A stretch of 14,429 nucleotides of DNA from an uncultured Eubacteriales bacterium (GCA_900543085.1 UQQF01000053.1:1-14429), one strand, 5' to 3'. Numbered from the stretch's first letter, positions 6,948-13,964 are shown. Program-made: numbers and translations. Notes: generated by a model not told the origin, from the letters alone.

Positions 6948-7668
6948 GCTCTGGCTGATAGCCGTCATAGTGCTGCTGATAGCCGCGCTGGTGTTCGCCG
7001 TGGCGATGACCGGGCACACCTTTGTGGCGGCGCTTTGCGCCTTCATAGCGCTCATTATCGTCTACTTCCACTTCGTCAGGCGCAGGGGGTGGCGCATAGC
7101 CGCCGTCATAGTGCTCGTGCTGGGCGTCGCGGCGTTCTGCGTCATAGAGGCGCCGATAGTCTCCGACGCGCGCACGGACGCGCCCGACGACGTGGACTAT
7201 ATAGTTGTGCTCGGCGCCGGACTGCACGGCGACGTGCCCAGCCTGTCCCTGACGGACAGGCTGAACGCGGCCTACGACTGGCTGGCCGCGCACCCGGACT
7301 GCGTGGCGGTCGTCTCCGGCGGCCAGGGTCCCGGCGAGACCATGACGGAGGGCGAGGCCATGCAGATATGGCTGGAGGCCAAGGGCATAGAGCCGGAGCG
7401 TATCATCGTCGAGGACAAGGCCACCAGCACGCAGGAGAACCTGGCGAACTCCTTCGCCCTGATACGCGATAGCGGCGGCGACCCGGACGGCAACTGCGCG
7501 GTGGTCACCAGCGAGTACCACCTCTACCGCGCCAAGGCGCTGGCCGCCAAGCAGGGCGTGGAGTGCTACGGCGTGGCCGCGCGCACCAGCTGGCCTACGC
7601 TCATGCTCAACTACTTTATACGCGAGGGCTTTGCCGTCACGTATTACCGGCTCACTGGAGAGATATGA
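6937..7668 (+). CDS. YdcF-like (DUF218) membrane-anchored protein
   Basis: A 243-residue protein with three predicted membrane segments (about 5-27, 30-46, 53-71), then a DUF218 domain. Visible motifs are YIVVLGAGLHGD (88-99), LTDRLNAAYDWL (105-116), VSGGQGPGE (126-134), the TSTQENLANS segment (163-172) and VVTSEYHLYRAKALAAKQG (189-207). The three-span N-terminus plus DUF218 resembles the SanA/ElyC/YdcF superfamily; E. coli SanA and ElyC are linked to envelope integrity and peptidoglycan or undecaprenyl-phosphate homeostasis, but the reaction is not firmly known. The ATG at 6937 is chosen because GGGAGGAG at about 6925-6932 precedes it. It overlaps the ABC-F gene by 11 bases and its stop codon overlaps the next start. 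Confidence 0.9.
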   Translation: MKAKLWLIAVIVLLIAALVFAVAMTGHTFVAALCAFIALIIVYFHFVRRRGWRIAAVIVLVLGVAAFCVIEAPIVSDARTDAPDDVDYIVVLGAGLHGDVPSLSLTDRLNAAYDWLAAHPDCVAVVSGGQGPGETMTEGEAMQIWLEAKGIEPERIIVEDKATSTQENLANSFALIRDSGGDPDGNCAVVTSEYHLYRAKALAAKQGVECYGVAARTSWPTLMLNYFIREGFAVTYYRLTGEI

Positions 7669-8237
7669 TGGAGATAGTAAACGTCTACGACTTTGACAAG
7701 ACCATCCTGCCCTATGACAGCACCGAGCACTTTTTCGCCTACTGCGTCCGCCGCTGGCCGCGAGTGATAGGTCCGGCGCTGTGCGCCGTGCCGCTGCTCC
7801 CCGGAATGAAGCTCAACTGGACGACCAAGACCCGCGTCAAAGAGGTGTTCTACCGCTTCCTGACCCGGGTGCCGGACATAGACGCCGCGGTCGAGGACTT
7901 CTGGAGCACGCACTACGGCGACATCAACCCCTGGTACTTCGAGAAAATGCAGCCCAGCGACATCATCTCCTCGGCCTCGCCGGACTTTTTGCTGCGCCCC
8001 GTGACCAACCGGCTCGGCGTGCGCCTCATCGCCTCGCGCGTGGACAGGCACAGCGGCTGGACGTTGGGCGAGAACAACCACGACGTGGAAAAGGTCGCGC
8101 GCTTCATGCGCGAGTACCCCAATACGGAAGTGGGCGAGTTCTACTCCGACTCCCTGTCCGACACCCCGATGGCCAAACTTGCGCAGCGCGCCTACCTGGT
8201 AAAAGGCAGCGAGTTCCTCCCCTGGCCGGAGACCTGA
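7668..8237 (+). CDS. HAD-IB family phosphatase
   Basis: A 189-residue HAD-superfamily hydrolase. Motif I is DFDKT with the nucleophile Asp8 and the acid/base Asp10. Motif II is in ISSASP (Ser102). The motif III lysine is probably Lys142 in NHDVEKVARF. Motif IV is YSDSLSD (Asp161, Asp165). The helical cap between motifs I and II (about 20-95) fits subclass IB, which includes phosphoserine phosphatase-like enzymes. The substrate cannot be read from the sequence; a lipid-linked or small-molecule phosphate is possible given its membrane-protein neighbours. Two adjacent ATGs exist: 7668 is preferred because GGAG (7657-7660) is seven bases away, while 7665 leaves four. It shares one base with the upstream stop codon, so it is the last gene of the operon, followed by a strong terminator. 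Confidence 0.9.
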   Translation: MEIVNVYDFDKTILPYDSTEHFFAYCVRRWPRVIGPALCAVPLLPGMKLNWTTKTRVKEVFYRFLTRVPDIDAAVEDFWSTHYGDINPWYFEKMQPSDIISSASPDFLLRPVTNRLGVRLIASRVDRHSGWTLGENNHDVEKVARFMREYPNTEVGEFYSDSLSDTPMAKLAQRAYLVKGSEFLPWPET

Positions 8238-8248
8238 CCGCGCACAGC

Positions 8249-8285
8249 AAAGCCCCGTACACAACCGTGTACGGGGCTTTTGCTT
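8249..8285 (+). terminator. Strong intrinsic terminator of the left-arm operon
   Basis: AAAGCCCCGTACAC (8249-8262) pairs perfectly with GTGTACGGGGCTTT (8267-8280) around a four-base AACC loop, followed by TTTTGCTTTT. It begins 11 bases after the HAD stop codon. The arms carry A and T runs on both sides, so it may also stop transcripts arriving from the convergent acetate-kinase gene. Confidence 0.93.
8271..8285. repeat. 15-bp direct repeat, left copy
   Basis: ACGGGGCTTTTGCTT here is the 3' half of the terminator. It recurs exactly at 8454-8468, 183 bases away, bracketing a hairpin-rich segment. It could be a target-site duplication or a shared terminator-like end. Confidence 0.75.
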
Positions 8286-8453
8286 TTCAAAAAAACCTCG
8301 TAGAGTTTCGCGCCCTATGGGCGCGAAAGGGACTGAAATCATTTTCGGCGGCGTCGTGTACGTCGCCGAAAATGATTCGGGAGAGGAGGAGCAGCGGAAT
8401 GACTGAGCTCTCGGCTTCAGCCGGGAGCGAAGGATATGCAGCTTGCGACGACG
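8286..8453. mobile_element. Candidate palindromic insertion element (no coding capacity)
   Basis: These 168 bases lie between two exact 15-bp direct repeats. They contain hairpin 1 (8306-8315 with 8319-8328, TTTCGCGCCC arms), hairpin 2 (8337-8350 with 8364-8377, 14 perfect pairs) and hairpin 3 (8407-8415 with 8420-8428, loop TTCA). A purine-rich stretch joins hairpins 2 and 3. On the minus strand a run of seven T (8289-8295) follows hairpin 1, which may terminate the acetate-kinase transcript. No transposase is encoded, so movement would need help in trans. The mobile nature is inferred from layout. Confidence 0.4.
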
Positions 8454-8468
8454 ACGGGGCTTTTGCTT
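8454..8468. repeat. 15-bp direct repeat, right copy
   Basis: Exact copy of the ACGGGGCTTTTGCTT at 8271-8285. Here it lacks the upstream hairpin arm, so it cannot act as a terminator by itself. It ends six bases before the acetate-kinase stop codon on the minus strand. Confidence 0.75.
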
Positions 8469-8474
8469 ATACGC

Positions 8475-9641
8475 TCACATCAGCGCGAACGTTCTGCGGG
8501 CTATGCCCAGCTCCTCGTTGGCGGGGATGACCAGTACCCTTACGCGGCTTTGCGCCGTGGAGATCACGCGCACTTCGCTGCCGGGCGCGGCGTTGGCGGC
8601 CTCGTCCAGCTCCAGACCCAGGTAGGCGAGAGCGGCGGAGACGCGTTGGCGGACGGCAACGCTGTTTTCGCCTATGCCGCCGGTGAAGACCAGGTTGTCC
8701 AGCCCGCCCAGCTCCGCCGTGAAGGCGCCGGCGTACTTGACTATCTGGTTGACGAACATGTCTATGGCCAGCGCGGCGCGCCGGTTGCCCAGAGCCGCGG
8801 CGGCTTCCACCTTGCGCAGGTCGTTGGACACGCCGGAGACGCCCAGCAGCCCGCCGCGCTTGGCCAGGCCGTCGAGCGCCTCGTCCATGCTCATGCCCTG
8901 GTTCAGCAGGAAGGGCAGGACGTAGGGGTCGAGGTCGCCGGTGCGGTTGGCGTGCATGACGCCGGTCTGCAGCGAGAAGCCGAAGCTGGTGTCCACGCTC
9001 CTGCCGTCCTCTATGGCGCAGAGCGAGCAGCTCCCGCCCAGGTGGCAGGACACCGTCCTGCCCGTGCCGCCGAAGCGCGCCGTCAGCGTGTCCGCGACGT
9101 AGGAGTGGGACGCGCCGTGATAGCCCATGCGCTTGACGCCGTACTTCTCGTACCACTCATAGGGCACGGCAAACAGCGTCCGCTCGGGCGGGATGGTGGT
9201 GTGGAAGGCCGTCTCGAACACGCCCACGAGCTTCGCCCACGGCATGACCTCACGGAAGCAGCCGATGGCCTCCAGATACGGCCCGTTGTGCGCGGGCGCG
9301 ACGAACAGCCACTCGCGCATGGCCGCCAGCACCTCGTCCGTAAGCTCGTGCACGCCGTAATAGCCCTTGGCCAGCACGGTCTTGAAGCCCACGGCGGATA
9401 TGTCCCCGGCCTCCGCCACGCCGGTCATGTCGGCCAGGAACAGGCGTATGCCCTCGGTGTAGCCGGGCACGCTGCAACCCTCGCGCTTTTCGCTGCGCGC
9501 GTCGTCTTTGTACGTGTATATCGCGTCGTGGTCGGAGCCGACGCGCTCGACCTTCGCCTCGCACAGCACGCGCTCCGACGGCATGTCGTAGAGCTTGAAC
9601 TTCAGCGAGGTGCTGCCTACGTTGCTGACAAGTATCTTCAT
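8475..9641 (-). CDS. ackA: Acetate-kinase-family enzyme with altered active site
   Basis: A 388-residue member of the acetokinase family (ATP + acyl carboxylate to acyl phosphate), cytoplasmic. Matches along the whole length include SNVGSTSLKFKLY with Asn7, APAHN with His118, FHTTIP, YGVKRMGYHGASH (169-179), HLGGS (200-204), SVDTSFGF, ANRTGDLDP with Arg233, FTGGIGENS (319-327) and NEELGIARRT (375-384). Two positions differ from studied acetate kinases: the GHRVVHGG block carrying the essential Arg91 reads GFKTVLAKG at 85-93, and VFDTAFH reads VFETAFH (Glu143). The substrate may thus differ from acetate, and the symbol is provisional. No pta lies beside it. GGGAGG eight bases upstream supports the ATG at 9641. 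It lies 67 bases downstream of the YitT-family gene on the same strand. Confidence 0.85.
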   Translation of the reverse strand: MKILVSNVGSTSLKFKLYDMPSERVLCEAKVERVGSDHDAIYTYKDDARSEKREGCSVPGYTEGIRLFLADMTGVAEAGDISAVGFKTVLAKGYYGVHELTDEVLAAMREWLFVAPAHNGPYLEAIGCFREVMPWAKLVGVFETAFHTTIPPERTLFAVPYEWYEKYGVKRMGYHGASHSYVADTLTARFGGTGRTVSCHLGGSCSLCAIEDGRSVDTSFGFSLQTGVMHANRTGDLDPYVLPFLLNQGMSMDEALDGLAKRGGLLGVSGVSNDLRKVEAAAALGNRRAALAIDMFVNQIVKYAGAFTAELGGLDNLVFTGGIGENSVAVRQRVSAALAYLGLELDEAANAAPGSEVRVISTAQSRVRVLVIPANEELGIARRTFALM

Positions 9642-9708
9642 GGCCTGGCCTCCCGATAGACTTTATACCCCAAGGATAACAGAGCCGGGGCGGTAAATCA
9701 AGGGGGGA

Positions 9709-10581
9709 CTACAGCGTGTCCAGCGGCAGCCTGACGTCCGTGAGCGTAAAGCCGCGCCCGGAGACGTCGCGCACGGAGCAGACCGTGATAAACGCGTTCG
9801 GGTCGGCCGCGAGCGCCGCGCGCTTGACCTCATTCATGCAGCGCAGCGGCACGACGCAGATGATGACCTCGCACTCGCGCTTCAAAAACCCCGTGCGGCC
9901 GCACAGCAGCGTGACGCCGTGGTCGAGTTTGAGTATGCTGCGGTTGATGGTCTCCGACTGCTCGGAAACTATTGTAAGCTGTACGTTGCCCGCGCCGAGG
10001 AGGACTACGCGGTTCATGACGACCGTGTACAGCGCCGCGCACAGCGCGCTGAGCACCACGGCCTCGAGGTTCGCATGCGGGAGCTGCAGCGCGATGATAA
10101 AGAGGTCGATGCCGTACAGCACCGGAGCTATGGGCACGCGGAACCTGCGGTTGAGGATAATGGGTATCACATCGCTCCCGCCGCTGGAGCCGCCCGCGCG
10201 GATGATAAGCCCCAAACCGACGCCTTCCAGCACTCCCGCGCAGATAGCGGCGTAGAGCGGCTCCTCAACCAGCGCCTGAAACGCGCCGACAGACTGGAAC
10301 ACAGCCAGAAACGTCGGGAAAAACACCGAGCCGAGCACTATCGTGGCCGCAAACCGCCAGCCGAGCATAGCCAGCCCGAGCAGCAGCAAGGCCGCGTTGC
10401 ATACGCCCACGACCACGGTCACGTCCCAAGAAAAATATATCTCCGCCAGCCGCCCCAGCCCGGTCACACCCGGAACCAGCATGTTGTACGGCAGCACAAA
10501 TACCCCCATCGAAAACGCACTGAGCGCCGTGCCCAGCAGTATCACAGCCGTGTTCATCGCAATGCGAGCCACCCTTTTCAT
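9709..10581 (-). CDS. YitT-family membrane protein with C-terminal DUF2179 domain
   Basis: A 290-residue protein. The N-terminal two-thirds carry about five hydrophobic spans (near residues 8-32, 54-75, 79-100, 108-130 and 150-170), with the conserved GSSGGSDVI loop. The C-terminal 90 residues form the soluble DUF2179 domain, seen in GVTLLCGRTGF, a CEVIICVV strand, and VSGRGFT near the end. The family is widespread in Bacillota; transport or small-ligand sensing has been proposed, and no substrate is established. An upstream in-frame TTG at 10602 would add seven residues, but the ATG at 10581 has AGGGGG seven bases before it and a standard N-terminus, so it is preferred. A promoter lies about 30 bases upstream. 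The acetate-kinase homologue follows 67 bases downstream and might be cotranscribed. Confidence 0.92.
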   Translation of the reverse strand: MKRVARIAMNTAVILLGTALSAFSMGVFVLPYNMLVPGVTGLGRLAEIYFSWDVTVVVGVCNAALLLLGLAMLGWRFAATIVLGSVFFPTFLAVFQSVGAFQALVEEPLYAAICAGVLEGVGLGLIIRAGGSSGGSDVIPIILNRRFRVPIAPVLYGIDLFIIALQLPHANLEAVVLSALCAALYTVVMNRVVLLGAGNVQLTIVSEQSETINRSILKLDHGVTLLCGRTGFLKRECEVIICVVPLRCMNEVKRAALAADPNAFITVCSVRDVSGRGFTLTDVRLPLDTL

Positions 10582-10611
10582 CCACGCGCCCCCTGAGTTC
10601 AAGATGACAAT

Positions 10612-10639
10612 ATTTTATGATTATACATGATTTTGTCAA
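10612..10639 (-). promoter_or_regulatory. Likely sigma-A promoter of the YitT-family gene
   Basis: On the minus strand TTGACA (10639-10634) and TAAAAT (10617-10612) are separated by 16 bases, placing the transcript start about 25 bases before the ATG. A TATAAT also lies at 10625-10620 but only eight bases from the TTGACA, with no good -35 partner. Confidence 0.6.
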
Positions 10640-10669
10640 TATAATGCGAATAACTATGAATTATTGACA
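10634..10669. promoter_or_regulatory. TGTCAATA / TATTGACA inverted repeat, possible operator
   Basis: Eight-base arms at 10634-10641 and 10662-10669 are separated by 20 AT-rich bases. The left arm contains the -35 box of the YitT promoter read on the minus strand, so a protein bound here would affect that promoter. No regulator is identified. Confidence 0.35.
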
Positions 10670-10777
10670 TGCAACTGCGCTCCCCGCACCCATAGTCTGA
10701 ACACCCCGCAGCCGCTAAATGCACGCACCATGCTTAATTCTGCGACGGACGTTTCCGCGTTTGGCCGTAGGCTGCAC

Positions 10778-10832
10778 GCCCTCTTGATGCACTCAAGGTG
10801 CATCAAGTGTTTTTGCGAGGGCGCAAAAACAC
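10778..10832. other. Double hairpin with loop-complementary flank (pseudoknot-capable)
   Basis: Stem 1 is TTGATGCAC (10784-10792) with GTGCATCAA (10798-10806). Stem 2 follows with no gap: GTGTTTTTGC (10807-10816) with GCAAAAACAC (10823-10832). The six-base loop of stem 2, GAGGGC (10817-10822), is complementary to GCCCTC (10778-10783), which directly abuts stem 1. Every base from 10778 to 10832 except the five-base loop of stem 1 can therefore pair. Confidence 0.6.
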
Positions 10833-10865
10833 TGTTGTTCAAAGGGAAAAGATAAACGCCCGTGT

Positions 10866-10989
10866 GGTCTAAGGTGCACAGCGCACGTCGGACGCGATGC
10901 GGCACCGCCGCGAGCCCGCGCCCACTAGGTCTAAGGCGCACAGCGCACCCCCGACGCGATGCGGCACCGCCGCGAGCCCGCGCGCTACA
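10866..10989. repeat. Two-unit tandem repeat, 62-bp period
   Basis: Units 10866-10927 and 10928-10989 match at 54 of 62 positions, with the differences clustered at four short spots. A 13-base core GCGCACAGCGCAC recurs a third time at 11016-11028 in a decayed partial unit. The period is not a multiple of three, so it is not a coding repeat. Confidence 0.85.
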
Positions 10990-11131
10990 ACCAACGCACC
11001 CACGTCCCCCACCCCGCGCACAGCGCACCTGCAATTTTGCTGTCCGTCGGCAGAGCATGCCCGCGACCCCCGCAAGCGGGCTATGCCCGAAACGTCCGTT
11101 CCGCACCAAAAATAATCAGCTTTCAGCAGAA

Positions 11132-11195
11132 TTCGCGCTACGCGCGAACAATTCCAATAAAATCCCGCCCGGCGGCGTGTACGTCGGGCGGGATT
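11132..11195. repeat. Second copy of a two-hairpin palindromic block
   Basis: Hairpin 1 is TTCGCGC (11132-11138) with GCGCGAA (11142-11148). After 12 bases, hairpin 2 pairs AATCCCGCCC (11161-11170) with GGGCGGGATT (11186-11195) and extends inward. Its apex GGCGGCGTGTACGTCG equals the apex at 8347-8365 apart from three extra bases (CGT) there, and the order of hairpins is the same. Confidence 0.6.
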
Positions 11196-11208
11196 AACAA
11201 TTTCCCCC

Positions 11209-11249
11209 TCAAACGAAAAGGCCGCCCATAGGGCGGCCTTTTCGTTTGA
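11209..11249 (-). terminator. ppdK terminator
   Basis: A 19-bp perfect stem (11209-11227 with 11231-11249) around a three-base loop begins five bases after the ppdK stop codon. On the minus strand the distal arm reads GGGCGGCCTTTTCGTTTGA, placing T runs in the stem. The symmetry makes it potentially bidirectional. Confidence 0.88.
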
Positions 11250-11254
11250 AACTG

Positions 11255-13879
11255 TTACCTGGGGTTCTTGATCTGCGCCTGGGCAGCGGCCATGCGGGCG
11301 ATGGGCACGCGGAAGGGGCTGCAGGAGACGTAGTCAAGGCCGGTGCGGTGGCAGAACTCGACGCTGCTGGGCTCGCCGCCGTGCTCGCCGCAGATACCGA
11401 GGTGGATGTCGGGGCGAGTGGAACGGCCGAGCTTGCAGGCCATGTCGACCAGCTTGCCGACGCCGACCTGGTCGAGACGCTCGAACGGGTCGTTGTCGAA
11501 GATCTGCTTCTCGTAGTAGCTGGGCAGGAAGCTGCCGGCGTCGTCACGGGAGAAGCCGAAGGTCATCTGGGTGAGGTCGTTGGTGCCGAAGGAGAAGAAT
11601 TCGGCCTCCTTGGCTATCTCGTCGGCGGTCAGAGCCGCGCGCGGGATCTCGATCATGGTGCCGACCAGGTACTTGAGGTCGCTGTTCTTTTCCTCCTTGA
11701 CCTTCTCGGCGGTGGCCTTCACGATGCCGGAGACGTACTTGAGCTCCTTGAACTCGCAGGTCAGCGGGATCATGATCTCGGGCACGATGTCATAGCCGCA
11801 CTCGGCCTTGACATTGATGGCGGCCTCGATGATGGCGCGGGTCTGCATCTCGGCGATCTCGGGGTACTTGACGGGCAGACGGCAGCCGCGGAAGCCCATC
11901 ATCGGGTTGTTCTCGTGCAGGCTCTCGATGGTGCCCTTGACGTACTCGTAGGTGAGACCCATGTCGTTGGCGAGCGCCTGGATGTCCTCGTCGGCGGTGG
12001 GCAGGAACTCGTGCAGAGGGGGATCGAGCAGGCGGATGGTGACCGGGCGGCCTTCCATGGCCTTGAAGATGCCCTCAAAGTCGCTGCGCTGCATGGGCAG
12101 CAGCTTGGCCAGGGCGGCGGTGCGGTGCTCGAGGTCGGTGGAGAGTATCATCTCACGCATGGCCGGGATACGGTCAGCGTCGAAGAACATGTGCTCGGTA
12201 CGGGTGAGGCCGATGCCCTCGGCGCCCAGGCGGACGGCGTTGGCGGCGTCACGCGGGGTGTCGGCGTTGGTGCGGACCTTCAGGGCGCGGATGCTGTCAG
12301 CCCAGCCCATGACGGTGGCGAAGTCGCCGCTGATGGTGGCGTCGACGGTGGGGATGGCGCCGACATAGACGTTGCCGGTGTTGCCGTCGATGCTCATGAC
12401 CTCGCCCTCGTTGACGCGGACGCCGTTGACGGTGAGGTACTTCTCCTCCTCGTTGATGCGCAGAGCGCCGCAGCCGGCGACGCAGCAGGCGCCCATGCCG
12501 CGGGCGACGACGGCCGCGTGGCTGGTACGTCCGCCGGTGGCGGTCAGGATGCCCTTGGCAATGGCCATGCCCTCGATGTCCTCGGGGCTGGTGAAGTTAC
12601 GGACGAGCAGGGTGGGGCCGTTCTTGGCGTGCTCCTTGACGTCCTCGGCGGTGAAGTAAACGGCACCGCAGCCGGCGCCGGGGCTGGCGGGCAGGCCGGT
12701 GGCCACGGGGGTGGCGGCCTTCAGAGCGGCGTCGTCAAAGCGCGGGTGCAGAAGGGCGTTGATGGAGTTGGGGTCGATCTTGAGGAGAGCCTCCTCCTTG
12801 GTGCACAGACCCTCGTTGACCATGTCGACGGCGACCTTCAGAGCGGCCTGGGCGGTGCGCTTGCCGTTGCGGGTCTGGAGCATGTAGAGCTTGCCCTGCT
12901 CGATGGTGAACTCCATGTCCTGCATGTCCTTGTAGTGCTTCTCAAGGTTCTTGGCGACGGCGGCGAACTGGTCGTAGGCGGCCGCGTTGGTCTCATGCAG
13001 CTGGTCGATGGTCTGGGGGGTGCGGATGCCGGCCACGACGTCCTCGCCCTGGGCGTTCATCAGGAACTCGCCGTAGAGCTTGTTCTCGCCGGTGGCGGGG
13101 TCGCGGGAGAAGGCGACGCCGGTGCCGCAGTCGTCGCCCATGTTGCCGAAGACCATCATCTGGACGTTGACGGCGGTGCCCCAGGAGCTGGGGATGTCGT
13201 TCATGCGGCGGTAGGCAATGGCGCGCTCGTTCATCCAGGAGCCGAAGACGGCGCGGACGGCGGCCATGAGCTGAACCTTGGGATCGGTCGGGAAGTCGAC
13301 GCCGGCGAGCTCCTTGTAGAGAACCTTGAAGCGCTCGACTATCTCCTGCATGTCCTCGGCGGTGAGGCCGGCGTCGTTGTCAACGCCGCGGCGAGCCTTG
13401 ACCTCGTCCATGATGTCCTCGAACTTCAGACGGTCGTAGCCCATGGCGACGTCGGAGAACATCATGATGAAGCGGCGGTAGCTGTCGTAAGCCCAGCGGA
13501 CGTTGCCGCTCTTGGCGGCGAGAGTGGCCGCGACGTCGTCGTTGATGCCGAGGTTGAGGATGGTGTCCATCATGCCGGGCATGGAGGCGCGGGCGCCGGA
13601 GCGGACGGAGACCAGCAGCGGGTTCTCCTTGTCGCCGAACTTCTTGCCGACCAGGTTCTCCAGCTTGGTCAGGTACTCGAAGATCTCAGCCTCTATCTCG
13701 GGGGCGATCTTCTCGCCGTCCTCGTAGTAGCGGGTGCAGGCCTCGGTGCTGATGGTGAAGCCCTGGGGCACCGGCATGCCGATGTTGGTCATCTCGGCCA
13801 GGTTCGCGCCCTTGCCGCCCAGAAGCTCACGCATGTTGGCGTTGCCTTCGGAAAACAGGTAAACGTACTTTTTGCTCAT
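11255..13879 (-). CDS. ppdK: Pyruvate, phosphate dikinase
   Basis: An 874-residue cytoplasmic enzyme that interconverts pyruvate + ATP + Pi and PEP + AMP + PPi; in anaerobes it often runs toward pyruvate and ATP. The length matches bacterial PPDK. The N-terminal ATP-grasp domain begins with KYVYLFSEG and GGKGANLAEM. The swivelling phosphohistidine domain has GGRTSHAAVVARGMG with catalytic His454. The C-terminal PEP/pyruvate barrel carries FGTNDLTQMTFGFSRDD and GICGEHGG with catalytic Cys830. The protein looks intact. Isoleucine codons are mostly ATC, whereas other genes here use ATA freely, a sign of high expression. The ATG at 13879 begins the usual family N-terminus; AAAGGA lies a little far (about 13 bases) and GAAGG directly abuts the ATG. 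It has its own promoter and terminator, so it is probably monocistronic. No regulatory-protein gene for it is in the window. Confidence 0.98.
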   Translation of the reverse strand: MSKKYVYLFSEGNANMRELLGGKGANLAEMTNIGMPVPQGFTISTEACTRYYEDGEKIAPEIEAEIFEYLTKLENLVGKKFGDKENPLLVSVRSGARASMPGMMDTILNLGINDDVAATLAAKSGNVRWAYDSYRRFIMMFSDVAMGYDRLKFEDIMDEVKARRGVDNDAGLTAEDMQEIVERFKVLYKELAGVDFPTDPKVQLMAAVRAVFGSWMNERAIAYRRMNDIPSSWGTAVNVQMMVFGNMGDDCGTGVAFSRDPATGENKLYGEFLMNAQGEDVVAGIRTPQTIDQLHETNAAAYDQFAAVAKNLEKHYKDMQDMEFTIEQGKLYMLQTRNGKRTAQAALKVAVDMVNEGLCTKEEALLKIDPNSINALLHPRFDDAALKAATPVATGLPASPGAGCGAVYFTAEDVKEHAKNGPTLLVRNFTSPEDIEGMAIAKGILTATGGRTSHAAVVARGMGACCVAGCGALRINEEEKYLTVNGVRVNEGEVMSIDGNTGNVYVGAIPTVDATISGDFATVMGWADSIRALKVRTNADTPRDAANAVRLGAEGIGLTRTEHMFFDADRIPAMREMILSTDLEHRTAALAKLLPMQRSDFEGIFKAMEGRPVTIRLLDPPLHEFLPTADEDIQALANDMGLTYEYVKGTIESLHENNPMMGFRGCRLPVKYPEIAEMQTRAIIEAAINVKAECGYDIVPEIMIPLTCEFKELKYVSGIVKATAEKVKEEKNSDLKYLVGTMIEIPRAALTADEIAKEAEFFSFGTNDLTQMTFGFSRDDAGSFLPSYYEKQIFDNDPFERLDQVGVGKLVDMACKLGRSTRPDIHLGICGEHGGEPSSVEFCHRTGLDYVSCSPFRVPIARMAAAQAQIKNPR

Positions 13880-13964
13880 CCTTCAACGTCCTTTCAGATT
13901 ATATGAAGTTTTTTAGAAAGCAAAGTGTTTGACACGATTCAAACGTATCATACAACCTCATGAA

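Larger units (their letters stand above)
10582..11254. other. 673-base gene-free region rich in repeats and hairpins
   Basis: Between the 5' end of the YitT-family gene and the 3' end of ppdK I find no supported protein gene. Open frames on both strands lack ribosome binding sites and family-like sequence, and cross the repeats. From left to right it holds the YitT promoter, an inverted repeat (10634-10669), a pseudoknot-capable double hairpin (10778-10832), a 62-bp tandem duplication (10866-10989), a hairpin near 11056-11085, a two-hairpin block (11132-11195) and the ppdK terminator. Confidence 0.7.

Noticed and set aside
9642..9708. Separate promoter for the acetate-kinase homologue
   Set aside because: A TATAAA is present on the minus strand, but the only -35-like box (TTGATT) is 28 bases away, so cotranscription with the YitT-family gene cannot be excluded.
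10866..11028. CRISPR-like array
   Set aside because: There are two contiguous 62-bp units and a decayed third, with no spacers of even length and no cas genes.
10654..11109. Possible protein gene on the minus strand in the repeat region, and a 63-codon frame at 10664-10855 on the plus strand
   Set aside because: No ribosome binding site is present. The frames cross perfect hairpins and, for the longer one, a 62-bp tandem repeat whose period breaks the reading frame. The content is Cys/Arg-rich and not protein-like.
11246..13906. 886-codon plus-strand frame opposite ppdK
   Set aside because: The sense strand encodes a full-length, motif-complete PPDK. The plus-strand frame is Gly/Ala/Val/Asp/His-rich and has no family resemblance.
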